A stretch of DNA of 64,000 nucleotides from Brachionus plicatilis. Taxonomy: Eukaryota; Rotifera; Eurotatoria; Ploima; Brachionidae. The stretch covers positions 1,045,734 to 1,109,733 of the forward strand of contig QEOQ01000670.1 of the NCBI GenBank assembly GCA_010279815.1, in the 5' to 3' direction. This document shows, one piece after another, positions 48,001-55,000 of the stretch; within the stretch, counting starts at the first letter, position 1; every line of letters begins with the position of its first letter. Position numbers and translations under genes: made by a program. Below the pieces are notes generated by a model. That model was not told where the DNA came from. It saw nothing but the letters and a program-made list of their open reading frames with translations, and did no database searches.

Positions 48001-51000
48001 TTCTTAAGGACCAAAACATGTTATGTAAATTGCAGCAACTGATACATCCTTTGTACCACCAGTATATTGATTCTGCAAAACTCTGCAATAAATCTGCAAA
48101 ACCCAGTAAATAGTAAATTTGGGATATTATATTATATCAAAAATTTAATTTAACTTTAAGTGGTGTAAAGAATTTATCAGTTGCTACAATTTACAGAGCA
48201 TGCTTTAGTCGGTTCAAATTAAAGTTCTGGCACTTTTAATATTTTGTTTTTGATTTTTGTACCAAAATTTACAATGCCATATTAGATGAGGCTCTGCAAA
48301 AAACTCAGTATTTTTCATAAAAATGCACGTCATAAAAAGTATTTAATTCAACTGCGCAATTTAAATGCAGAGTTTTTGCAGAGCCTCATCTAATATTCAG
48401 TATGTATTTTGCATTATTTAGCATTTTGCAGAGAGACTTAATCAAGTACCATTCAAAAGTTATAAACTAAATACTATTTGATCTGATTTTTTTTATTCTG
48501 AACTTCAAGATGCCATATATCTATGAAGTTGTTAAGTTGGTTTCAATTCGAAATTTTTTTGATTCAAAAAATAACTTTTTCATTAAGTGAGATTATTTAG
48601 TTTAGTAAAATGCTTAATTTTAAGCTTAATTCAGTAAAATAAGTGTGCAAAGTTACTCTGCAATTTTCTGCGTTTTGCACGCCATTATAGCCAAGTATCC
48701 AATTCAATAGCGCAATCACTTTTCAAAGTTTTTTGCATACTTATTTTACTGAATTGAAATTATGCATTTTTCAGAACAATATTATTCCCAATATTAAGAA
48801 AGTTATTCTAGTATTTCTGAATTGAAACGATCTAATTGAAAAAAACTTGACAGTCCTATCTTTGGTAATGATGAATCGCAAAATGAACCTATTTTTGGAC
48901 TGGTATCCTCTGATACATATCATTTACATTTTCGGATAAATAAATTTGTATCTACGGATACATAGTGTATCCAAAAATTCAAAATAAGTATTTATTAGCA
49001 TTTTTTCTTTTAAATTCATTAAATCCAATCTCATATTAAAATTTTTTTAATTTTTAATCAGAGAATTTTTTTGAGAATACTTATTTGCATTCTCGAATTG
49101 ATGTAGTAATAGTAAAAAAAAAACAAAGAGGATTTACTAAATAAATATAGCAATAAAAAGTTTTTTTATCGTATTCTTTTCGTTGTCTAGATTTATATTC
49201 AAACTTATAGTGAATCAAAAAGCATATTTATTTCAACACCAAAGAGAATATATCATAATATAATAATCTTTTTTATTTTTTTGCAGTGTAACGATCTTCT
49301 GTGTTTTTTTTGTTACCAAAATTTAATATCTCGAGAGGATAAAAATCCTAAAAATTGGTTAATTGGATTCATGTTTACCACAATTTTGTTTATCAAACAA
49401 TTTAAAATTGATGTACTAAACACAAATAAAATTTCAATTTTTTAAAATTATATATCTGTAGCTTTAGTTTATCTATGATGAATTTTTGATTCTCACTAGA
49501 AATTCCTTTATATTTAAATGAAATTAAAATATAAATTTAAGGCAAATTGAAGTTCATGATCAAATTTAAATTTCAAATCAAATCTTTTAGTTTTTAATTT
49601 AAATAAAATTTTTTTATCAATTTTATAGCAATAAATGACTAGACTTTATTAAACATTTTTTGTTTGATCTAAAAATAGATAGAAAATCATATGAATTTTT
49701 ATCTAAACCTTAATGTCGATTTTAAAAGAACCAATTAAAGGTCAATTAGAAAAAGATTTGTTTTTTTTTAATTAAAATAATAAACATCTTATGTTTAATT
49801 TAAAAAAAATTAAAAAAATCTAATTTCATCATTTTTACTAAGATTTTAATCAATTAAATTTTGATCATTTGATTATGATCATTAACTTCAAGTTGCCCAC
49901 TTAAAATTATTTAGTTTCATTAAATATTTATAAATTTTTATCCATTTTGGATTTAATAACAAAATATTAAAAAAAAATTGGTATTAAGAATGATTTTATT
50001 GAAACAATCGATCCATTTTCAATCATTTGGTTTAAAAGAATTCATAAATTTTATGTTGACTTTCAATATCTTCAACTTCCAAATCGACTGAATACTCAAC
50101 AAAATTCACCGTTGACCAGCAGCGTTTCTTCACCATTGACACCAACATCTAGTGTTAGTCAACAAGCAAGTTGTTCGGGCGCTCAAAATCAACAAAATAC
50201 GCGCTTAAAAAGTTTGATAGCCATACTAAATGATCCCAATCACCAAATTACTAGACAAAAGTTTCAGCAAGATTTTCCCTACACTCAAACAAGTGGATCG
50301 CAGCAACAACAGCAACAACAGCTTCAACAGCAACAAATAAGCATTAAAGCATTTATAGATAAATTAAAATCATGGATTAACATGCTTGAAGCTTATAATG
50401 ATTTGATGATACCCAAAAAAGGCCTTTTGGATGAACGATTTAAACTGGTATCACAATTTTGTTCGAGCACAGCTGAAATTGAACTACCTGGCGAATATTT
50501 AGTTCCACGGTCGACAAATTATTATGTTAAAATAAGTCGATTTTTGCCTGTTTACGAATCAGTTGAAAAACATCAAATATTTTGCAGACGCATATCAATA
50601 CGAGGACACAATGGCAAAATTTATCCATTCCTAATAATGAATGAGCCTAATCATTTTTATGAATCAAAAAAAGAAGAGCATTGTTTACAGGTTTTTCGAA
50701 TGATCAATACTTACTTGAACAAACAAAAAGAAACGTCTAGTCGCTCGTTAAATTTCATTATACCAAGAATGGTGAGTTTGTCATATGATTTTCGCATGGT
50801 TGAAGACGAAGCTAGCTCATTGAGTCTCTTGGATATTTTAAAACCTCACCTAAAACAAAAGTGTTTGGACACATATTTTTCCCAGCGCATATTTAACACT
50901 AAAATCGATCTATACAAACTGATCACAGAATCTATTTTAACAAAAAATATCCTCAAACAATGGGCAATTCAAAAATACAAAAATGCAAGTGATTATTTCA

Positions 51001-51590
51001 ATTTTAGAAAACTTTTTACTCAACAAATATCAATTTTTAACATAAGCGAATTTATTTTGGGTTTGAGTAGTCTAAAGCCGGGCCAATTTTATCTAAGTCA
51101 AAATTCTGGTCTTTGTCAAACAATTCGATATAAATTTGATTTAGACGACAAATTGTCTCAAAATTCGAAAATTGTTCCCTTCCGTTTGACTCCAAATTTG
51201 ACTGAATTTTTTCAACAATCTTCAATTAATGGACAAATGGGCGCTGCGATGACATCCCTTGCCAGATGCTTGTACGAAACACAATATGGATTTATTTGGA
51301 TATTGAGAACTATTCTAAAAGACGAAATCCTCTACGCTTTAATACGTAAAAAACAAGAAGATTCAATTAAAAATTCAACTCAATCGGCCTGTCCAAATTT
51401 GAGCTATGAAACTGAACAAGAAAATGTTGTTAATTTAGTGAACAAACTAGTTGGCACCATTGAATTGAGACTAAAAGAATGCGCAAATATGGACAATGGG
51501 AAAAATTATCCACTTAATGAATTGATACCGAAAGCAATGAAAATTGATAATTTGAGTGAAATTGATCCAACTTGGTATCCCTGGTTTTAG
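27075..51590 (+). CDS. TRRAP: TRRAP/Tra1, FAT-domain pseudokinase scaffold (ten exons, 3996 residues)
   Basis: TRRAP is the giant activator-binding scaffold of the SAGA and TIP60/NuA4 histone acetyltransferase complexes. Exons: 27075-28119, 28181-28449, 29735-31311, 33477-34158, 34267-34446, 35984-37239, 39057-41992, 43623-45014, 46605-47656 and 49989-51590. All introns are GT/AG, the phases agree and the sum is exactly 3997 codons. HEAT repeats fill roughly residues 1-2700, the FAT domain about 2720-3450, and exon 10 the PI3K-related pseudokinase plus the FATC end. Recognisable blocks include YATREA-like LFDENLFCSNGYAA, KLRRLMTFAWPSLLAKTCVD, AIHKRIVFQVFHSLLKAYAP, KELNQWSEL, LLQAAQQIIELQEA, RRISIRGHNGKIYPF and the terminal IDPTWYPWF. 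The usual kinase loops are absent, as in all TRRAP proteins. Species-specific inserts are an Ala/Thr run (near 40830-40870) and a poly-Gln (near 50300). Length is close to human (about 3860). Five of the nine introns carry transposons. Confidence 0.95.
28957..29662. mobile_element. Nested GGTTGTGAAGTT-family MITE, exact 9-bp duplication
   Basis: It starts GGGGTTGTGAAGTTCG and ends CTTCACAGCCCC. ATTTTGTAC flanks it exactly (28948-28956 and 29663-29671), and joining these restores the TTTTGTACTGAATTTCAC end of the outer element. It is longer than its relatives (about 317 bp at 6947) because of the insertion at 29296-29633. Confidence 0.85.
29296..29633. mobile_element. Innermost insertion with poly(A)-like end and 9-bp duplication
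   Basis: A 338-bp segment beginning CATTCCACATATTAC and ending in a run of A's splits the right arm of the 28957 element. TTCTGAATT flanks it on both sides (29287-29295 and 29634-29642). No inverted ends are obvious. A poly(A)-type end would fit a retroposon, but this AT-rich DNA makes that weak. Confidence 0.5.
32255..32674. mobile_element. hAT-type MITE with exact 8-bp target duplication
   Basis: The element begins TAGTGTTGGCCGG and ends GGTTCCCAACACTA: short imperfect inverted ends of about ten bases. TTTTCTGT is present exactly on both sides (32247-32254 and 32675-32682). Short ends of this kind with 8-bp duplications define hAT elements. The 420-bp interior is non-coding, GC-rich at both ends, and contains a perfect hairpin at about 32575-32627 with stem TATGTCCGCCTTTATAACCG. 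It lies in TRRAP intron 3. Confidence 0.85.
34701..35050. mobile_element. Fold-back MITE, GGCAATGTGAAATTTTAG family, exact 9-bp duplication
   Basis: The 350-bp element has long arms (about 150 bases) that are almost perfect inverted copies, including GTACAATATTGTACAAATTT and CTCTGCAAAAACTCTGCAA. ACAAAATGG flanks it exactly (34692-34700 and 35051-35059). It sits in TRRAP intron 5, so the primary transcript would fold into a long hairpin. No coding capacity is retained beyond chance frames through the arms. Confidence 0.85.
35062..35425 (-). pseudogene. Antisense LINE reverse-transcriptase C-terminal remnant
   Basis: Read on the minus strand, two frames joined by a disruption near 35320 give HLKEHSNSRLNIIKYLLNRK and then IQNSAVESFLKLKYDTLSNV ... 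LNKLKLLTVSNRLFELSERY. The spacing of LQKIQNxAVxxILKLKYDTPS..., LNxLTVxNRLFELSERY is what I know from the region after the catalytic domain in Jockey/RTE-like non-LTR retrotransposons. Several stops and frame changes show that it is dead. It lies in TRRAP intron 5, opposite to the host gene. Confidence 0.6.
37289..37664. mobile_element. GGTATTGTGAA-family MITE in TRRAP intron 6
   Basis: The left end GGTATTGTGATATTCAAATA and the right end TATTTGAATTTCATAATACC are inverted copies. The interior carries GTGCAACA/TGTTGC words shared with the copies at 42147, 46089 and 52798. The flanks do not show a convincing target duplication. Its left arm is read through by the chance extension of the exon 6 frame past the splice donor at 37240. 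Confidence 0.75.
38458..38949. mobile_element. GGCATTGTGAATTTTGG-family MITE in TRRAP intron 6
   Basis: Left end GGCATTGTGAATTTTGGTAC; right end GTACCAAAATTCACAATACC. The flanks TTTTGAAAC (38449-38457) and TTTTGAAAT (38950-38958) match at eight of nine positions. The interior has a duplicated arm block with CATCCTCTGTACCACCAATA and GATTCTGCAAAACTCTGCAA. The closest relative is at 47940-48278. Confidence 0.8.
42031..42110. mobile_element. Possible left-end fragment of a GGTTTTGTGAAATTCAG element
   Basis: Just after the donor of TRRAP exon 7 the sequence TTTGTTAAATTCAGTACAAA AGAACA resembles the left terminus of the family at 7529-7891. The similarity fades within about 40 bases and no right end follows before the next element at 42147. 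This is a weak, truncated match. Confidence 0.3.
42147..42522. mobile_element. GGTATTGTGAA-family MITE, exact 9-bp duplication
   Basis: Begins GGTATTGTGAATTTCAAATA and ends TTTGAAATTCACAAAACC. CTATTTATT flanks it exactly (42138-42146 and 42523-42531). Both arms carry CAACATAGTGCAACATACTT or its complement. It lies in TRRAP intron 7 and is the best preserved member of the family found at 37289, 46089 and 52798. Confidence 0.88.
42955..43092 (+). repeat. Degenerate tandem TTCGACAAG/TTAGACAAA array
   Basis: About nine copies of a TT[CA]GACA[AG] word occur every 12-20 bases, separated by ATATTAT-like spacers. Clustered short repeats of this kind look like a protein-binding array or the subterminal region of a transposon. 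The short open frame at 43132 lies directly downstream. No inverted partner was found. Confidence 0.6.
43132..43311 (+). other. Short open frame after the tandem array; possible transposon ORF start
   Basis: An ATG opens a frame of about 59 codons beginning MDNLINHFENLSLNLIKSS, then a basic stretch and SFLLIDDNYFKYKSGYI. The last part is faintly like the start of FLYWCH-type zinc fingers found in Mutator-like transposon proteins, but none of the Cys/His ligands is reached before the stop. It sits in TRRAP intron 7. It may simply be a chance frame. Confidence 0.25.
46089..46465. mobile_element. GGTATTGTGAA-family MITE in TRRAP intron 8
   Basis: Left end GGTATTGTGAAATTCAAATA and right end ATTTGAATTTCACAATACC are inverted copies. 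The flanking 9-mers TTAATAATA and TAAATTATA agree at seven positions, consistent with a decayed 9-bp duplication. The arms contain CAACAAAGT...TTGTTGCA words typical of the family. Confidence 0.78.
47813..48514. mobile_element. Fold-back element in TRRAP intron 9 hosting a second MITE
   Basis: The ends GGCATGTTGAAGTTTAGGAT and GAACTTCAAGATGCC resemble the 2065/6211 family, and long inner arms (CTCTGCAAAATGCTAAATAA and complement) fold back on each other. If the element starts one base earlier, at 47812, the flanks ATATGTCT and ATATATCT match at seven of eight positions. The element at 47940-48278 is inserted in its left arm. Confidence 0.72.
47940..48278. mobile_element. GGCATTGTGAA-family MITE, exact 9-bp duplication, nested
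   Basis: Begins GGCATTGTGAAATTTGATAC and ends ACCAAAATTTACAATGCC. ATATTAGAT occurs exactly on both sides (47931-47939 and 48279-48287) and is itself part of the surrounding fold-back element, whose opposite arm keeps the uninterrupted version (CATCTAATATTCAGTATGTA). That proves insertion into an older element. Confidence 0.88.
48524..48857. mobile_element. GGTTGTGAAGTT-family MITE, diverged copy
   Basis: AGTTGTTAAGTTGGTTTCAATT at the left and CTGAATTGAAACG...ACTTGACAGTCC at the right are inverted copies that match the family at 6947 and 28957. The interior has GTGCAAAGTTACTCTGCAA and TTTGCATACTTATTTTACTG. It immediately follows the 47813-48514 element. The flanks show no clear duplication. 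Confidence 0.65.
49541..49897. mobile_element. Fold-back element GGCAA.TTGAAGTT..ATGATC
   Basis: The left end GGCAAATTGAAGTTCATGAT and the right end ATCATTAACTTCAAGTTGCC are inverted copies, with A/T-rich arms further inside. It resembles the 2065/6211 family. A similar TTGAAGTTCATGATC motif occurs near 37842-38190. No clear target duplication. It is in TRRAP intron 9, shortly before exon 10. Confidence 0.6.
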
Positions 51591-52540
51591 TGTTATCTTT
51601 TAAAACTAAAATTCATTTACAAAGATTGTAATTTAAATAATAAATAATGGAATTTTTAATTTTAGTTTTAATATAGATTAAGTATATAAAATTTTATTTA
51701 GTTATTTTAAAAATTAAAATTAGCCACTTTTAATATGCTCTTTCTTTCCTAAATATAATTTTACTTAATTTACTCTCAAGTTATTTTTTTTTAATATTAA
51801 TACAATATTTTTTTATATTTTATTTCTATAACTTTGAATATTTTACTTAGAAATTGACAAAAAAAAAATATCTAAACATAAGCTTTATTCAAATTTTTTA
51901 ATTTTTTAAAATAAAGAAAAAATTTAGTTGCACTGTATTGTTTCTAAAAAAAAATTTCAGTTTTTAGGGCGGTTAATATTTTTGAAAGAAAATTTTTTGA
52001 TTTAAATTATAAAATTAATTATGGCAAATAATAAAAATTCACTATTTTAATTAAAATTCATCTAAATTTGAAGCGGATGCAGCCAGTCGAGGTCCGATGT
52101 AGAGCTCTGGTTTAGGCAATAGGGGCTTGGGTCAAAGGGGTCGAGGCGAAGCCCTTGTTAAGGGTTTCGAGTAAGCCGAAGATAAAAATATTTTTATTAA
52201 AATAGTCTTATCTTTAATATAGGACTAATTTATTCTTATTAAAAATAGTGATGAGAAAAATTATGTACCATTAATTATTAAACAAAAAAATATTTTTTTC
52301 AAAACCAAGTAACTAGCTTAAATACATTATTTATTGTGTTTTTATTTCATTTTGTTATCCTATAACACAATTCTTATTAAGACTTGCCTATTTAATCCAA
52401 TCTTTCATTGAATAGTTGAAAAAAAGTTCAATTGGTGGTAATTTTTATTAAATTTGTTATTGAAAAATATTAAGAGTCATCTTAAAATATTAAATTTGTG
52501 CCTCAAAAATCATACAATAATTATAATAATAATACTAATA

Positions 52541-52700
52541 TTCCAATAATAATAATAATAAAAGCTACCTCAAACTAACTGCAGAGTAGGACTACATACC
52601 CTAACCATTCAAAATTACTATTAAATTCAACTGGAGCTTCGGCATTCTGTTTTCATTCCACAGGAATTCCAAGAAATGCATTATGAATATATGATATAGA
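52541..52700 (-). mobile_element. Retroposon 3' end with ATT microsatellite tail
   Basis: On the minus strand a non-repetitive stretch (about 52572-52700, open for some 35 codons) ends in GGTAGCTTTT followed by (ATT)n. The GTAGCTTTT-(ATT)n junction is shared with about 6262-6420, so this looks like the 3' end of the same class of non-LTR retroposon. Confidence 0.45.
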
Positions 52701-52797
52701 AATGGATTAATCTAACACGAGATGGATTTTACTTTCAAGTTAAATCGTTTAAAGAATTTTTAGTAAAAAATCAATTTTTCTAAAAATGATTGGCAAT

Positions 52798-53160
52798 GCT
52801 GTTGTGAATTTCAAATACAAATTGAAAAAAAATTCTTCATTTTTTGATTTATTAAAATTAAATTAAATGAAAAATTCTAAAAAAAATACTGCAATAAAGT
52901 GCAACATTTTTTGTTGCACCTTTTTTACCAAAAATGAAATTTTTATTTTCTTTTTTTTTGGTAAATGAAATCAATAATCTATTAAATTCTTATTGATTCT
53001 TTATTTTTTGTCATTTTTGACAACAGAAAAATTATTTTAGGTAATAAAGGTGCAACAAAGTATGTTGCAGTATTTTTTCTAATATTTTTTATTAACTTTA
53101 ATTTTGATTTAATAAAAAAGAAGAATTGTTGTTCAATTTGTATTTGAAATTCACAATACC
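52798..53160. mobile_element. GGTATTGTGAA-family MITE, exact 9-bp duplication, empty site known
   Basis: Begins GCTGTTGTGAATTTCAAATA and ends TTTGAAATTCACAATACC. ATTGGCAAT flanks it exactly (52789-52797 and 53161-53169). The host is the dispersed repeat whose copy at about 25530-25575 reads ATGATTGGCAATTTGATTAT with no element, so the insertion is defined to the base. Confidence 0.9.
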
Positions 53161-53799
53161 ATTGGCAATTTGATTATTTGAAAAATTAAATTTGCTATGA
53201 AATTTTAGTTACTGATTAAGAGAAAAATAAGCGTTTTTTTAAATAAAAGAACTCCACAAAAACTATTAAATCTAACCACTTTATTCTACAAATTGAATTT
53301 TTTTTAATAAAATTAATTAGAATACAATCAGTAGAAGTAAAATAATTAAGATTTGAACTAAAAAAAGACACAATACTTGCAGTGTTTCTAAAATAATTCC
53401 TTTATGGTTGAAATTTAATTTTTTCGCGTAAATTTAAGAGATCTTACGTATTTTTACCTATATTTTCATCAATAAAGATTTGGATTTTTACATGTTATGG
53501 CGTAATCTAACATGAGATGGATTGTAATTTTAAATTAAATCGTTTTAAAAATTTTTTTTATTTAAAAACCATAATTTTTCTAAAAATGATCGGCAATTTA
53601 ATTATTTGAAAAATTAGATTTGCTTAGAAATTTTGATACTGGACAATTGTTTCAAAATTTTTAACAGATTTTCATTTAAAATTAAAAAAAAAATTTTAAG
53701 AATTTATTCCTTTTCATTACTAGTAAGATTGTTCGAATTTAACTAAATTTCCCACAAATTTGGAGATTTTAAAGACAATGCTATCAGAAATCCATACCA

Positions 53800-54008
53800 A
53801 TAGTAGTAAATGAAAATGAAATTAGCAAACTATTCAACACAACTATAGGTTTAAACCAAGGCGGCCCTTTACCTCCTAAATTGTTCTCAATATTTACAGA
53901 ATGCTTGATTAAAGAACTTGAATGTAAAGAAATAGGTACGAAAATTTGTGGATACTTTACTGGAGTTGTTATGTACGTAATTGATATTTTACTTCTTACT
54001 CACAATTT
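53800..54008 (+). pseudogene. LINE reverse-transcriptase remnant
   Basis: The plus strand reads IVVNENEISKLFNTTIGLNQ, then GGPLPPKLFSIFTECLIKEL and GYFTGVVMYVIDILLLTH. GxxQGGPLSPxLFxIxxxxLxxEL and the [YF]ADD box are the core motifs of LINE reverse transcriptases. Here the catalytic box has decayed to YVID, so one of the two aspartates is lost. Only about 70 codons remain. The right edge is cut exactly where the inverted VPS13 fragment begins. Confidence 0.7.
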
Positions 54009-54009
54009 G

Positions 54010-54144
54010 TTTATTTTGAGTCGGCCGATAGTGCCTTCTTTTACATCTACTGGAAGATCGAATTGGTACATGGCGCTCGGTGACGAATTGGTAAAATTGG
54101 TACTTTGATGTAGAGCAACTCAAGCGTGCCCCTGAAAATGCCAA
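54010..54144 (-). pseudogene. Inverted duplicated fragment of VPS13 exon 1
   Basis: The reverse complement of this stretch matches 55083-55202 almost base for base (for example CCGAGCGCCATGTACCAATT and GCACTATCGGCCGACTCAAA), so it encodes part of the chorein N-terminal region. It differs by a net 17-base insertion in place of AAG (CCAATTTTACCAATTCGTCA) and a few substitutions, and cannot encode the same protein. It lies about 1 kb upstream of VPS13 in opposite orientation, beside the LINE remnant. Confidence 0.85.
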
Positions 54145-55000
54145 ATCGTAACCAAGGCATAACCTTTTCTTTTGATCAAATCAAGTTTGAAAAACCTAAA
54201 ATTAGATAAAAAAGTCTAAAATTGTTCAATAGTTTTAAATTCATTTTTCTTTTCATTTGTCCGCAAATATTTGGCCATTTGCATCTTGTGCAACAACGTC
54301 AATCAACGTCAGCCACAATGAATAATTGCTTGAAACTTTGACAAAAGCTTTAATTAAAAAAATCAAAATTAAAAACTAAATTTTTTTGATAGTTTTTTCC
54401 AATTAGTGTATCAATTGCGTCACCATTTTATTGCCAACAAATAGTTATGCCTAAATTATACAGCATGGATAAATTTATCAAATAGTTTGGAGAATTACAA
54501 TTTTATCTATTTTGGCTGTATTTCTGAATAATTATTTTTTTCTTTTGTCAATTAGTATAGAAATTAAATTAAAATAATTAAAGTAAAGAGTTTTATTATA
54601 ACAAAATGAAAAAGGGTGGTTATATTTTTGGCTGGCTTACCAATGCGGCAAGTAGTCATTGGTTGAGTCATAGTGTTAAAGTGATTGAGGCGTTAAATTT
54701 TTTACATTCGTTTCAGATAATGTTCATTCAAGAAAATCATATTAGCTACTTAATTAAATAATTGTCTATTTTTTTATGTATAATTTCATTCTATTTTTGG
54801 TAAAAATCAAGATGCTGCTCAATCTTATGAAAAAAAAAACTTAATTTATTTATAATAAATAATTTCTTCAACACATATTTTCTTTCAAAAACTTGGATTG
54901 TAATTTTGAAATATTATAATTTTATTATGTTTTCTTAAGTTTAGATTAAAAATTGTTTTTAAATCCTAAATAATTTAGAGTATGCGACAAAACTAATACA

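Larger units (their letters stand above)
51591..55000. other. Repeat-filled intergenic region TRRAP / VPS13
   Basis: No intact gene. From left to right: AT-rich TRRAP 3' flank, a GC-rich patch at about 52075-52195, a retroposon tail with (AAT)n (52541-52700), two copies of the CTAACACGAGATGG dispersed repeat (about 52708-53200 and 53400-53740) with a MITE inserted in the first, a LINE reverse-transcriptase remnant (53800-54008), an inverted piece of VPS13 exon 1 (54010-54144), and a 51-codon open frame at 54606-54761 (starting MKKGGYIFGWLTNAASSHWL) that I do not recognise. The last few hundred bases should include the VPS13 promoter. Confidence 0.6.

Noticed and set aside
54606..54761. 51-codon frame upstream of VPS13 as an independent gene
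   Set aside because: It has an ATG and slightly richer composition but no domain, splice partner or conservation evidence; noted only in the intergenic description.
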